Source of the DNA: B1 sp034439755
Lineage (GTDB): Bacteria; Bacteroidota; Bacteroidia; UKL13-3
Length of the DNA: 64,000 nt
NCBI GenBank assembly: GCA_034439755.1
Contig: JAWXAZ010000031.1
Coordinates: forward strand, 3,765 to 67,764
Direction: 5' to 3'
Each line of letters opens with the position of its first letter. Position 1 is the first letter of the stretch. Positions 23,923 through 32,954 of the stretch are shown here, one piece after another. The notes under the pieces are model-generated. The model saw only the letters and a program-made list of their open reading frames with translations. It was not told the origin of the DNA and searched no databases. The translations under genes were made by a program, and so were the position numbers.

Positions 23923-25321
23923 ACTCCTTTTGCACTGCTATAGATTCTTTGTGAATCTCGTTAAAAATAATTTCAATATAGGCTGCGTTTAAGCCCAATT
24001 CATTGGCTTGCAACAACCTTTTGCCTAAAGTTTTTTCATATTGTTCGGTCTGAACCAAAGCCATGTTTAAAGCAATTTTTTGTACTGCAATTTTTGTTGC
24101 CAAGACATTTCTTTGGGCTAAAATTTCTGTTAAATGGCTATCTATTTCATCCAAATTTTCACGCAAAACTAACAGCTTTTCATTGGCAGCATTTTCAAGA
24201 TTTTTGTCGCCATTATGTACCAAAAACTTTTTTATGCCATCCTCTTTTTCAAGGGTTATTTCTTCATTAGAAATGTTTCTCATACCAACATAAGCATCAG
24301 TTGAAGGCTGGTTCTCTTTGTTAAACAAGCTTAATTTTTTATCGTTAAGATTTTTTACAATGTTATTTTCATTATTAACCGCAAGAACCTTTTTTGCACC
24401 CTCCTCTTTTTCAGGGGATATTTCTTCAATAGAAATGTCTCTTAATTCTGCACTGGTATCAGATGAAAATTGATCCTCTTCGTTAAGTAAACTTAAACTA
24501 TTTTCGTTGGCATCTTTTAAAGTGTTATTCTCATTATTGACCTCCGTCTGTAGCAAATTTTCACCCAACGCATCTCCAACAACATTGCCTTGGTTCGAAC
24601 CGAAATTGCTTTCGTAAAATACGTTGTGAAGCGAATGGTAACTTAGCATTTTATTGGCCAATGTGTTGCCTAATCCTGTTATAATTTTGAGTGCTTCATT
24701 GGCTTGTAGGCAACCTATGATACCGGTTAAAACGCCCAATACGCCTGCCTCGGCGCAGTTTTGTATGAGACCTTCTTTGGGTGGGTGCGGAAATAAATCT
24801 CGGTAATTTTTTATTTGTTTATGCTCATCTGGAAAGTTGAAAACGGCAACCTGACCTTCGTAGCGCGATACCGATCCATACACCATTGGTTTGTTTAAGG
24901 CCACACAAGTATCGTTTATTAAATAACGGGTGGTAAAATTATCGCTGCCATCTATCACCAAATCGTATGCACTCATAATCTCTTGCGCATTGCTTGCTTC
25001 CAATTTACAAGCATAACTGGTAAACGATGTATTGGGATAATTTGCCGCTAATTTTTGCTTGGCAATATCTGCTTTTAACAAACCTAAATCGGTCTCATTA
25101 AATAAGATTTGCCTATGTAAATTGCTTATTTCTACTTGGTCAAAATCTACAATGCCTAATTGTCCCACACCTGCCGCAGCCAAATACAACAAGGCCGGAC
25201 AGCCAAGGCCTCCTGCACCCACCACTAAAACTTTGGCTTGGAATAGTTTTTTTTGCTCTACCAAACCAAATCCAGGAAGGCGCATTTGTCGGTGATATTT
25301 TGTGTAATCAAAACCGTTCAT
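23906..25321 (-). CDS. MoeB/ThiF-like adenylyltransferase fused through a repeat linker to an AroQ chorismate-mutase-like domain
   Basis: Residues 1-245 are a ThiF/MoeB E1-type domain that would adenylate the MoaD C terminus: nucleotide loop GAGGLGCPALLYLAAAGVG (35-53), NLHRQILF with Arg70, LLKADIAKQKL, DGSDNFTTRY, YGSVSRYEGQVAVF, and GVLTGIIGCLQANEALK. The CxxC zinc ligands of classical MoeB are not seen, nor is a rhodanese domain. Residues about 261-380 are an acidic, Asn-rich linker with a 54-residue tandem repeat. Residues 384-466 match AroQ chorismate mutase: LRENLDEIDSHLTEILAQR, Lys415, IIFNEIHKESIAVQ. Against E. coli numbering, Arg11, Arg28, Lys39, Glu52 and Gln88 are conserved (Arg387, Arg404, Lys415, Glu429, Gln464) but Asp48 and Arg51 become Thr425 and Tyr428. 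Start overlaps the moaD stop (TGATG). Confidence 0.85.
   Translation of the reverse strand: MNGFDYTKYHRQMRLPGFGLVEQKKLFQAKVLVVGAGGLGCPALLYLAAAGVGQLGIVDFDQVEISNLHRQILFNETDLGLLKADIAKQKLAANYPNTSFTSYACKLEASNAQEIMSAYDLVIDGSDNFTTRYLINDTCVALNKPMVYGSVSRYEGQVAVFNFPDEHKQIKNYRDLFPHPPKEGLIQNCAEAGVLGVLTGIIGCLQANEALKIITGLGNTLANKMLSYHSLHNVFYESNFGSNQGNVVGDALGENLLQTEVNNENNTLKDANENSLSLLNEEDQFSSDTSAELRDISIEEISPEKEEGAKKVLAVNNENNIVKNLNDKKLSLFNKENQPSTDAYVGMRNISNEEITLEKEDGIKKFLVHNGDKNLENAANEKLLVLRENLDEIDSHLTEILAQRNVLATKIAVQKIALNMALVQTEQYEKTLGKRLLQANELGLNAAYIEIIFNEIHKESIAVQKEYDNRK
24044..24058. repeat. Iterated palindromic word inside the moeB-like gene
   Basis: TTCGGTCTGAACCAA on the plus strand; the coding strand reads TTG-GTT-CAG-ACC-GAA (LVQTE) within the chorismate-mutase-like domain, covering the position of the lost catalytic Asp48 equivalent. 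Confidence 0.6.
24140..24541 (-). repeat. In-gene tandem repeat coding the linker of the moeB-like fusion
   Basis: Two units (24380-24541 and 24221-24379, about 54 codons) start VNNENN and end EEGAKKVLA / EDGIKKFL, with LSLLNEEDQ / LSLFNKENQ in the middle and RDISIEEI / RNISNEEI later. A partial third unit begins VHNGDKN at 24220 and runs into the first helix of the chorismate-mutase-like domain. Confidence 0.85.
24590..24604. repeat. Palindromic relative of the iterated word, TTGGTTCGAACCGAA
   Basis: Contains the perfect 10-base palindrome GGTTCGAACC flanked as in the iterated word; it codes FGSNQ in the moeB-like gene, the last residues before the linker. Confidence 0.5.
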
Positions 25322-25557
25322 CAGCCACCAGAAAAGGGAGGTAAAAGAGCAAGTTCAAATCCATCTGAAAGGAGGGTATCATTGCCGCATATTTTCTTAT
25401 TTACCGAAATAACATAATCTATTTCTTGCAAGGCTGGATAATCGTTGTTGAGCTGAGATTTTAGCGCGCCAACACTGCTCACCAATGGCATTTCCCAATT
25501 GTGCTTTTCAATAATTTGTGCTACCTCCCCAAATGCCAATACGCGAATTTTCATCAT
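25321..25557 (-). CDS. moaD: Molybdopterin synthase sulfur-carrier subunit
   Basis: A 78-residue ubiquitin-like protein ending LALLPPFSGG; the Gly-Gly terminus is adenylated by a MoeB-type E1 and then carries the thiocarboxylate used by MoaE. It starts MKIRVLAFGEVAQI, as MoaD proteins do. Its stop overlaps the moeB-like start by one base, so carrier and activating enzyme are coupled. A second Met lies in front (MMKIRV), with the longer start used here. ThiS is the alternative for such a protein but the moa neighbours argue for MoaD. Confidence 0.93.
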   Translation of the reverse strand: MMKIRVLAFGEVAQIIEKHNWEMPLVSSVGALKSQLNNDYPALQEIDYVISVNKKICGNDTLLSDGFELALLPPFSGG

Positions 25558-25614
25558 AAAAATACTGCTGTGTGATTGGTTGCAAAAATGAACATTTTTT
25601 CCCTTAGTTGTGCA

Positions 25615-26382
25615 CTATGTCAAAAGTAGTTTAATAGAAGCCATTAAAAGCACAATTGCCAAGATGATTTTTAGTGATTTAATGGGCAGTTTTTTTGCCC
25701 CAAAATACGCGCCAACACTTCCTCCGCCAACAGCCAATACGAGCATTAAAATAAAGGGAAGATTTTGGTTCAGCCCAAACGAAACAAATGGAAAGGCGCT
25801 GCTATTTTTTAATAATCCCAATAAGCCCGCTATGGAATTTAAGGTAATAAAAAGTGCGCTGGTAATGGAGGTTTCTTTAAAATTTGTCCAGCCCAACAAG
25901 AGCAATAGCGGCGATAAAATAATGCCTCCACCTATGCCAATAATGCCCGATACAAACCCAATTATAACGCCAATAAAAATAGCTAAGGGTATCTTAAATG
26001 CTTGTATGTTTTCTTCTTTAATTTGATAAAACCCTAAAAGTCGCACTACGGGAATAAATAGCAATAGCCCAAGAATTGGCCTGTAATATGCACTTTCTAT
26101 TTGTATCATTCCGCCAATAAAAGCTGCGGGCATAGAACCCAAGATTAAGGCAAAAAATAGGCGCCAATTTATTTTTACGATGCTTTTATAATGATAATAA
26201 CTAATGAAGGAAACAAGAATGTTTAATACCAATGCACTTGGTTTCATGGTGCTTGGCGCAAAGCCAAACAAAGCCATCAAGGCCAAATATCCGCTGGCTC
26301 CGCCATGTCCAACCGAGGCATATAAAAATGCCACAATAGGTAGGATCACATAAAATAAAACATCCCAATCTATCTTTAACAT
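25615..26382 (-). CDS. TauE/SafE-family anion permease
   Basis: The 255-residue membrane protein has eight hydrophobic helices in two repeats; each repeat shows the family motif, first SVGHGGASGYLALMALFGFAP and later GFVSGIIGIGGGIILSPLLLLLG. Members export or import sulfite, sulfoacetate and related anions. It lies inside the molybdenum-cofactor operon, 57 bases before moaD, and after a 309-base gap behind moeA that holds a dispersed repeat. The location suggests an oxyanion role (sulfite or a sulfur donor), but no substrate can be read from the sequence. Confidence 0.85.
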   Translation of the reverse strand: MLKIDWDVLFYVILPIVAFLYASVGHGGASGYLALMALFGFAPSTMKPSALVLNILVSFISYYHYKSIVKINWRLFFALILGSMPAAFIGGMIQIESAYYRPILGLLLFIPVVRLLGFYQIKEENIQAFKIPLAIFIGVIIGFVSGIIGIGGGIILSPLLLLLGWTNFKETSITSALFITLNSIAGLLGLLKNSSAFPFVSFGLNQNLPFILMLVLAVGGGSVGAYFGAKKLPIKSLKIILAIVLLMASIKLLLT

Positions 26383-26417
26383 GTATCTAAATTAAACCTT
26401 TAGTTCAATTAATATTG

Positions 26418-26437
26418 TTACAATAATACTATTGTAA
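26418..26437. promoter_or_regulatory. Palindrome upstream of the tauE/safE gene, possible operator
   Basis: TTACAATA and TATTGTAA form a perfect 8-base inverted repeat around ATAC, 36-55 bases upstream of the gene that starts at 26382. This may be a repressor site for the second half of the operon. The hairpin is AT-only apart from one C/G pair and could equally be chance. Confidence 0.3.
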
Positions 26438-26449
26438 ATGAAATTATGT

Positions 26450-26584
26450 TTTATACCTTAAATACAAAATATATAGCCCAATTTCGATAAACATCTCATT
26501 GTACTATTATTTTGTTATATCGGCATTTACCTTAGTAAAATTATCAAATTGCTTTGGGCTATTTAATAATTACAATTGGTATTA
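26450..26584. repeat. Dispersed repeat, copy B (longest, about 135 bp)
   Basis: This gene-free segment between moeA and tauE/safE contains the complete form of the repeat. Its right 89 bases match 4933-5021 and its left part (from TTTATACC) matches 53656-53735. ATAGCCCAA near 26471 and TTGGGCTAT near 26552 are imperfect inverted ends, so the inner part resembles a small MITE-like element. No coding frame is seen in the whole 309-base gap. Confidence 0.7.
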
Positions 26585-26691
26585 CATATAAATGCAATAA
26601 ACTTTCCCCAATAAGCTAAATTAAAATATTGTAATGAAATTTTTCAAAAGAGCTAAGGTAAATTGCGGCAATTATTTATTACTAACCAATA

Positions 26692-27906
26692 TTATAGGGT
26701 CTCATTATGTAACCAACATTCAGAAAATTGGTGAATTTCCAGAGGCGTTCCTTCACTTACCGCAGTGCTATCTTGCGGCATTATAGCCAAACAATTGGCA
26801 TTGCTAAAAGCATTTAATTTATAGGATTCCTGACCATCGCACAAAAACACAAAACCTTGTTCAATCCTAGCTTTTAAGAAATGGGTGAGTCCAACTTTTT
26901 TCTGTGCATCGTGACCAATAGGCAAAAATAATTTTCCATACGGATGAAATTCTAAGCCCATCATTTTGCGTATGGCAGGCACCACATACTCATAGCAACA
27001 ACTTAATATCGAAGCCGGATTGCCAGGCAAACCAAATACCAATACGCCTTTTTTCTTACCAAAATACAAGGGCTTGCCGGGCTTTTGTTTTACTTTATAA
27101 AAGATGGGTTCAACCTCATTGGAATCAAAAGCCTTCTCCACAAAATCGAAATCGCCTACCGAAATTCCGCCACTCACCAACAACAAATCGCAACAAGACA
27201 AGCCTTCTTTTATTGCATCAATCACATCTTGCTCGCAATCATCCACCGTTTTTTGAAAGGAAAATGACAAGCCAGCTTCTTTTAAAAGTCCGGCCAACAT
27301 ATACGAATTGCTCTCAAAAATCTGTCCGTGCTTCAACTCATTCCCTGGCGCAATCAATTCTTTTCCAGTCAAAATCAAGCCTATTTTTGGTTCTGGAATA
27401 ACAGAAATTTCAAATATCCCCAAGCCAGCCAAATAGCCTATTAAACCCGGATTTATCCTCTTTCCAGCCCTTAATGCAATTTCGCCTTTTTTAATTTGCG
27501 AACCCATTTTTCTAATGTGCGTGCCTGCCACAAATGCATGCTCCTCAATTAAAATATGCTTGCCACTAGCCTTCACATGCTCCTGCATTATAATGCTGTT
27601 GGCACCAATTGGAATAGCCGCTCCAGTGAAAATGCGCATGGCTTTTCCTGGTTCCAAATGCATAATTTCGGTATCGCCCGCCTGTGCAATGCCCATTATT
27701 TCAATGGCAGTTTCGGGCCGAACTGAAGCCAAGTTAATAGCGTAACCGTCCATGGCAGATTGCTCAAATGGGGGAGAGTTTAGCGGCGAAACCACATCCT
27801 TTGCCAATATCCTTCCAAGGCTATTTGGCAGCGAACTATTGCAGGCTGGCATAGACTCGCAATGTTTCTCAACTAGTTCTTTGGCTTCTTCAACTGTAAT
27901 CATCAT
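26692..27906 (-). CDS. moeA: Molybdopterin molybdotransferase
   Basis: MoeA inserts molybdate into adenylated molybdopterin. The 404-residue protein has SPLNSPPFEQSAMDGYAI near residue 40 (family PLPxFxxSAMDGYA), IFTGAAIPIGANSIIMQE, RKMGSQIKKGEIALRAG, and the MogA-like core with LLVSGGISVGDFDFV and GVLVFGLPGNPASILSCCYEYVVP. It is the second gene of the operon, six bases behind moaA. Normal length for the family. Confidence 0.95.
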   Translation of the reverse strand: MMITVEEAKELVEKHCESMPACNSSLPNSLGRILAKDVVSPLNSPPFEQSAMDGYAINLASVRPETAIEIMGIAQAGDTEIMHLEPGKAMRIFTGAAIPIGANSIIMQEHVKASGKHILIEEHAFVAGTHIRKMGSQIKKGEIALRAGKRINPGLIGYLAGLGIFEISVIPEPKIGLILTGKELIAPGNELKHGQIFESNSYMLAGLLKEAGLSFSFQKTVDDCEQDVIDAIKEGLSCCDLLLVSGGISVGDFDFVEKAFDSNEVEPIFYKVKQKPGKPLYFGKKKGVLVFGLPGNPASILSCCYEYVVPAIRKMMGLEFHPYGKLFLPIGHDAQKKVGLTHFLKARIEQGFVFLCDGQESYKLNAFSNANCLAIMPQDSTAVSEGTPLEIHQFSECWLHNETL

Positions 27907-27912
27907 TTTTAA

Positions 27913-28893
27913 TTATCCCCCAATTTTAATCATGCTCCTGTTCGTAATATTCTCAGCAAGTGTTTCTTCATAACTACTTGCAAATTGTCCGCCTTGCCGG
28001 GCTTTCTTTTGCATTACCGTGTGCCTAATCACAGGCAAAACATCTTTACCCTTTCTTAGGCTAGCCAATAAATTGGTTTCATCTGCCGAAAACAGGCAAT
28101 TTTTTATTTGCCCGTCTGCCGTTAAGCGCAACCTATTGCAATCTTCACAGAAGGGTTCGCTCATGGTGCTTATCACGGCAAAGGTTCCCATATATCCTTC
28201 CACTTGGTATTTTTTGGCGGTATCGTGTTTAAAATCCTGTAGTTTGTTTATAGAAAATCGCTCGCCTACATCTGCTAATATTTCTTGGTGAGTATAAACC
28301 TGTTCATGTTCCCAAGCATTGCCTGTAAAGGGCATAAATTCTATAAACCTCACATGCAAAGGCATCGATTGCGTGAGTGCAACAAACTCAGAAATTTCGT
28401 GTTGATTCTTGCCTCTCATCACCACCACATTCACCTTCACATGAAAGCCATTTTGTAACATCAACAAAATATTACTCCAAACTTTATCAAAGGAATTCCT
28501 TTGTGTAAGCTGTTTAAAATTAACCGCATTTAAAGTGTCTAAGCTAATGTTTACCGACCTAATGCCGGCTGCCAATAATTGATCAAGGTACTTATCTAAT
28601 AATACCCCATTGGTGGTTAGTGTAAGCTCCACTGGCAATTTAGACAGTTGTTCAATGATGTCGCCAATATCCTTTCTAATTAAAGGTTCGCCGCCTGTAA
28701 GTCTAATTTTACTGATTCCTTGCGATACAAATATTTCGGCAAGTTTTACCACCTCATCGGCGCTCATTAACTCGCTGCTAGGCAAAAAATCCATTTGCTC
28801 ATTGGGCATGCAATAAAGGCACCTAAAATTACATTGATCTGTTAAAGAAATGCGCAAATAATCATGTACCCTCCCAAACGAATCCTTCAACAT
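27913..28893 (-). CDS. moaA: GTP 3',8-cyclase (radical SAM)
   Basis: MoaA converts GTP to 3',8-cyclo-dihydro-GTP, the first step to cPMP. The radical-SAM cluster is bound by CNFRCLYC (Cys21, Cys25, Cys28), and the second, substrate-binding cluster by CEDCNRLRLTADGQIKNC near residues 250-267. The SAM-binding RLTGGEPLIRKD and the C-terminal Gly-Gly (SMIKIGG), which in MoaA contributes to catalysis, are present. At 326 residues it is full length. It is the first gene of the long leftward operon, 53 bases behind the DUF4290 gene. Confidence 0.96.
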   Translation of the reverse strand: MLKDSFGRVHDYLRISLTDQCNFRCLYCMPNEQMDFLPSSELMSADEVVKLAEIFVSQGISKIRLTGGEPLIRKDIGDIIEQLSKLPVELTLTTNGVLLDKYLDQLLAAGIRSVNISLDTLNAVNFKQLTQRNSFDKVWSNILLMLQNGFHVKVNVVVMRGKNQHEISEFVALTQSMPLHVRFIEFMPFTGNAWEHEQVYTHQEILADVGERFSINKLQDFKHDTAKKYQVEGYMGTFAVISTMSEPFCEDCNRLRLTADGQIKNCLFSADETNLLASLRKGKDVLPVIRHTVMQKKARQGGQFASSYEETLAENITNRSMIKIGG

Positions 28894-28946
28894 CTTTATA
28901 CCGTATTTACTAAAACCAAAGCAACCCTTTAAAGCAAGGTTGCCGT

Positions 28947-29645
28947 TTAACTTCTTTTGAAATTCTTGAAGTTGCGGTTTTTGTTTTTGTTAAATTTATT
29001 GTTGCGGTTTTGGTTGTTTCTGTTATTGTTACTACCGCTATACTTATCCTCACCAATTGCATTTACCTTACGTTGTTGCATGTTCTTAAACTGAAGGTCT
29101 TCGCCTTCGCTCATGCTAATTTTACCCTGACTTAAACTCTCCAAATGGTTCATTACCTCATCGTCGTTCAACATCTCCAAGTTCCAAGCTTTAGAACTCA
29201 TTTTCATGAACGAACCAATTGCATTGATATAAGCAGTGCGCAACGGACCTTCTTCAAATTCGGCCACACGTTCAATCATTTTAGGCACAATTTTACCATA
29301 GAACCTAAATCTAATTTTTGATTGTGGATATCCCATTGGTTCAGGCTTAGACTTTATAGTCTCGGCAGTAGGCATTGGGTAGGGCGAATCTACATCCAAT
29401 TTAAAATCACTCATTACAAACAAATGATCCCAGAGCTTGTGTTTATAATCGGCCACATCTCTCAAATGTGGGTTCAACTGACCCATTAGTTTGATAATAT
29501 CGTTGGCAATTATTTGGCGTCTTTCTCTATTAGGTTCTTCAACCGCCACCTCAATCATTTTTTGAATGATTCTTCCGTATTCAGAAATAAGCAATTTGCC
29601 TCTTTCTGTATTGTATTCTAAACTTAAACTCATGTTGTTTTGCAA
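28947..29645 (-). CDS. DUF4290 family protein
   Basis: The 232-residue soluble protein belongs to a Bacteroidota-specific family of unknown role: LEYNTERGKLLISEYGRIIQKMI, PHLRDVADYKHKLWDHLFVMSDF, YPMPTAE, and RFYGKIVPKMIERVAEFEEGPLR are recognisable. The last 40 residues are almost only Asn, Lys, Arg and Phe (NNRNNQNRNNKFNKNKNRN), a basic low-complexity tail that may bind RNA. Six bases behind recN, so the two are cotranscribed. A start at the fifth residue (MSLSLEY) is equally possible. Confidence 0.85.
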   Translation of the reverse strand: MQNNMSLSLEYNTERGKLLISEYGRIIQKMIEVAVEEPNRERRQIIANDIIKLMGQLNPHLRDVADYKHKLWDHLFVMSDFKLDVDSPYPMPTAETIKSKPEPMGYPQSKIRFRFYGKIVPKMIERVAEFEEGPLRTAYINAIGSFMKMSSKAWNLEMLNDDEVMNHLESLSQGKISMSEGEDLQFKNMQQRKVNAIGEDKYSGSNNNRNNQNRNNKFNKNKNRNFKNFKRS

Positions 29646-29651
29646 TATAAA

Positions 29652-31322
29652 TTAATTTATTGAATTCCCAATCAATTCGCGTGCAGCAGCCAATACATTA
29701 TCCGACGGGTTTTCCCCACTCAACATTCTGGCAATCTCTTCTACACGCTCTTGCGTACTTAACGTTTTAATTGCGGTTTGAGTTTGCTCGCCTTCATTTG
29801 TTTTATACACATACAAATGTTGGTTGGCTTTTCCGGCAATTTGCGGCAAATGCGAAATGGCAATAACTTGGTGCGAGCTAGCATGGGCGCGCATTACACT
29901 GGCAACCTTTTGCGCCGCTTCGCCAGAAATACCACTGTCTATTTCATCAAACACTACAGTTGGTAACTTCACCTGATTGGCAATTAATGATTTTATACAA
30001 AGCATTAACCTGCTCAATTCCCCGCCGCTTGCCACTTTATTAATGGGTTGAGGCGCAAATCCCTTATTGGCCGAAAATAAAAAGTTCACTTCATCCATGC
30101 CTGCCGCAGTCGATTTCTCAAAAGCAAGTAAGTTTATGTGTATCTCAAAATGGGCATTGGGCATGGCAACCTGAACCAATAAGCCATTTACTTGTTCCAG
30201 AATTTTTGGAATGGCTTTTTGTCTCTTCTCCCGTAACTTAATGCCCGATGTTTCACAGTTTTTTGCATTCACCTGCAAGCTTTGTTTGGCCACTTCAATC
30301 TCATTTTCCAAAGAACCTATTGCTTGTAATTGCAACTCAAGCTCTTCTTGAAGGCTCATTAATTCATCCACTGTTTGCTTGCGGTGTTTCTTTTGAACCG
30401 CATAAATAAGCTGCAACCTGCCTTCTGTTTCAGATAAAAGGTTTGGATCAGACAGTGTGTTCTCTGCTATTAAATTTAATTCGGCTGCGATATCTTTTAA
30501 ATCCACCAAATTGCTTTCTAGCCTAGGTAAAATATGGGCCAATTTCTCTAAATGTTTGGCCGCTGGTTGCAACAAAGATTTGGTAGTACGCAATAAATCA
30601 ACAATGCTTTGCTCAGAGCCTTCTAAAATATTGCTGGCCTCTACAGAAACCTGCTGAATACTGCCAGCATTAGAAAGTTCGTCCAATTTTTTCTCTAATT
30701 CTTCCTGCTCACCCACCTTTAATTGAAGCGATTGCAATTCACTTAAAACAAAGTTTAAATAATCTTCATCTTGCTTCGATTTGCTTTCTTTTTCCAACAA
30801 TACCTGCAGGTGTTTTTTACTTTGCTGGTACTTTTTATATAAATCTTGATACTGCTTTAAATCGCTGCCATTATTGGCAATGGCATCTAAAACAGATAGC
30901 TGAAAAGCCGATTCATTTAACTCCAATGTCTCGTGTTGTGAAACAATGTCCACCAAATTTAATCCCAGCGATTTTAACACAGGCAGATTAACTGGTGTGT
31001 CATTAATAAATGCCCTCGACTTTCCCGCCGAAGTCAACTCCCTTCTAATGATACAAATGGGCTCATAGTCGAGCTCATTCTGATTAAAAAAATCATTTAA
31101 TTGATACGCTTCAATGTCGAAATGCGCCTCAACCACACACTTTTCTGCGCCTTGTAAGATCACTTTGGAATCGGCTCGCTCGCCTAAAATAAGGCCTAAA
31201 GCCCCCATTAAAATTGACTTTCCAGCACCTGTCTCACCCGTTATGATACTTAGGCCAGAGTGAAAATCAATTTCACTTTGTCTAATAATGGCGTAATTCC
31301 TAATTTTTAAACTTGTTAGCAT
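29652..31322 (-). CDS. recN: DNA repair protein RecN
   Basis: RecN is an SMC-like ATPase acting in double-strand break repair. The 556-residue protein starts MLTSLKIRNYAIIRQSEIDF, with Walker A GETGAGKSILMGALGLILG (near residue 32), a central coiled coil (about 155-370), signature VASGGELSRLMLCIK, Walker B PTVVFDEIDSGISGEAAQKV and the D/H loop AISHLPQIAGKANQHLYV. All ATPase motifs are intact. Translated ahead of DUF4290 with six bases between. Confidence 0.95.
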   Translation of the reverse strand: MLTSLKIRNYAIIRQSEIDFHSGLSIITGETGAGKSILMGALGLILGERADSKVILQGAEKCVVEAHFDIEAYQLNDFFNQNELDYEPICIIRRELTSAGKSRAFINDTPVNLPVLKSLGLNLVDIVSQHETLELNESAFQLSVLDAIANNGSDLKQYQDLYKKYQQSKKHLQVLLEKESKSKQDEDYLNFVLSELQSLQLKVGEQEELEKKLDELSNAGSIQQVSVEASNILEGSEQSIVDLLRTTKSLLQPAAKHLEKLAHILPRLESNLVDLKDIAAELNLIAENTLSDPNLLSETEGRLQLIYAVQKKHRKQTVDELMSLQEELELQLQAIGSLENEIEVAKQSLQVNAKNCETSGIKLREKRQKAIPKILEQVNGLLVQVAMPNAHFEIHINLLAFEKSTAAGMDEVNFLFSANKGFAPQPINKVASGGELSRLMLCIKSLIANQVKLPTVVFDEIDSGISGEAAQKVASVMRAHASSHQVIAISHLPQIAGKANQHLYVYKTNEGEQTQTAIKTLSTQERVEEIARMLSGENPSDNVLAAARELIGNSIN

Positions 31323-31379
31323 TTTTCAGCAGCGAATATAAGCAATACCTCTCTGCGTTTTTCCACAAGCAATGACCGC

Positions 31380-32954
31380 TTACTCCAAAATTAAACGCTT
31401 GGCTGTTTTTTTTCCGTCCTGAACCAATTCTAATAAATAAACGCCTCTTGCTAATTCAGACACATTAAAGTTTCTTTCAGCTTGATTATTAAGCGTTTTG
31501 CTTAATATGGTATTGCCAAGTAAGTCATATAAATTTAAACCAATAGCAGATGCATCTGGTGATTCAATGCTTATTAAATCTTTTCCGGGATTTGGGAAAA
31601 AATTCACACCCGAAGTCACAACTTGTTTTGCAAGTGCAGTATGCCATACCTGCATATAATCTGTTTTCTTAAGGGTATTGTTTCCTATTGCATTGGTAAC
31701 TCTTAACTGCACGCTAAAATTTCCCACTTGGTTAAATTGCACTTGAGGATGCTGACTCATGTTACTGGTTCCATTTAAATATACCACGCCAGTATTTGGC
31801 GTAATGGTCCACTGCCAAGAAATTACACCGCCTATGCTGGTATCGCGCAAAACAACAGATTCATTTAGCTTTGGATGGGTATTTAAAGCATAAAAATTTG
31901 CCACAGCACCTTCTCTTATTTTGATATAATTTAATTTGAGGGTATCGTCGCTAGCACCTTCATAACCCGCAATCAACTTCACGTTATAGTCGCCAATGGC
32001 ATTAAAAATAACACGCGGACTAGCAGAGGTGGCCGAGAAGCCAGAAGCATAAGCAAAGGTGTTTGGAGTAATTTGCCAATTAAAAGATTTGGGCGAACCA
32101 AAAGAAGCGTTGGTAAAGTTGATGGTATCGCCTGGCTTACCCGTTAATCTATTGGCGTTAAAATCACAATTGTTGATATAGGCTTCAGGTCTAAATCTAT
32201 CTTTAAATTTAATGCTCGTAACTTGATTTGTGGTATTATTTACCACCACTTCTAAAATCGGAAAGCCTTGGTTTTTTGCCAACCAAGTATACTCAGTTCT
32301 AGCAGCAGGAATGGGAATTCCAAATCCACCAAATACAATTGAATCGGTGCCCACAATAGTAGATTTAACCCTAATACAATCAAATGTTCCAAATGGCGTG
32401 GTTATTTTCCCCCAACCATCCACAACAGTTGTTCTAGAGCCGCTTTGTTTTAAAGCGCCAAGGGTAGGCAAACTGGCTTCGCCCAAATAATTTCCTGAGA
32501 AAGTTTTGCCAAAATTCATTGGAAACTTTAAGAGGGTATCTTTCAAAGAATACACAATTCCCAACGGCAAACTTTGAACTGTTGCTCCTCTTCCCATTAC
32601 AACTAGCGATTGGTTGGTGCTTTTGTAAAAGCTATATACATTGCTGGCTAGTCCGCCTCCCAATGCTCCCAAAGCCAAATTGTTTTCTGGCAAACCATAA
32701 GAAGCCCCAAAAAACTGCAAGATATAAGGCGTTGAGGTGGCAGGAAAATATTTCTGAATATCCTGATTATCTATTTTTAAACTGGAGAAATTCCAAGTAA
32801 AATTTGAATCTGTTGTCTTATAATCAATCACCGAGGTGCTTGTGCTGTAACGCATGGTATCGTTTACCTTAGCCATATCTGTGGCCAAAATGTTTATCTG
32901 AGCCCGCATTTGGCCCGAGAATAGCAATAATAAAGCGAGTATTTTTATTTTCAT
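31380..32954 (-). CDS. Secreted protein with PKD-like domains and T9SS sorting tail
   Basis: The 524-residue protein has a signal peptide (MKIKILALLLLFSGQMRA), an N-terminal half of about 250 residues I do not recognise (with YSTSTSVIDYKTTDSNFTWNFSSL), then two PKD-like units (FNWQITPNTF...VIFNAIGDYNVKLIAGYEG; WQWTITPNTG...VQFNQVGNFSVQLRVTNA). The C-terminal tail opens VNFFPNPGKDLISIESPD, continues LYDLLGNTIL and ends GVYLLELVQDGKKTAKRLILE-like, a type A sorting domain. Divergent from the HU/SPOR gene. It is secreted to the surface or medium; function unknown. Confidence 0.87.
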   Translation of the reverse strand: MKIKILALLLLFSGQMRAQINILATDMAKVNDTMRYSTSTSVIDYKTTDSNFTWNFSSLKIDNQDIQKYFPATSTPYILQFFGASYGLPENNLALGALGGGLASNVYSFYKSTNQSLVVMGRGATVQSLPLGIVYSLKDTLLKFPMNFGKTFSGNYLGEASLPTLGALKQSGSRTTVVDGWGKITTPFGTFDCIRVKSTIVGTDSIVFGGFGIPIPAARTEYTWLAKNQGFPILEVVVNNTTNQVTSIKFKDRFRPEAYINNCDFNANRLTGKPGDTINFTNASFGSPKSFNWQITPNTFAYASGFSATSASPRVIFNAIGDYNVKLIAGYEGASDDTLKLNYIKIREGAVANFYALNTHPKLNESVVLRDTSIGGVISWQWTITPNTGVVYLNGTSNMSQHPQVQFNQVGNFSVQLRVTNAIGNNTLKKTDYMQVWHTALAKQVVTSGVNFFPNPGKDLISIESPDASAIGLNLYDLLGNTILSKTLNNQAERNFNVSELARGVYLLELVQDGKKTAKRLILE

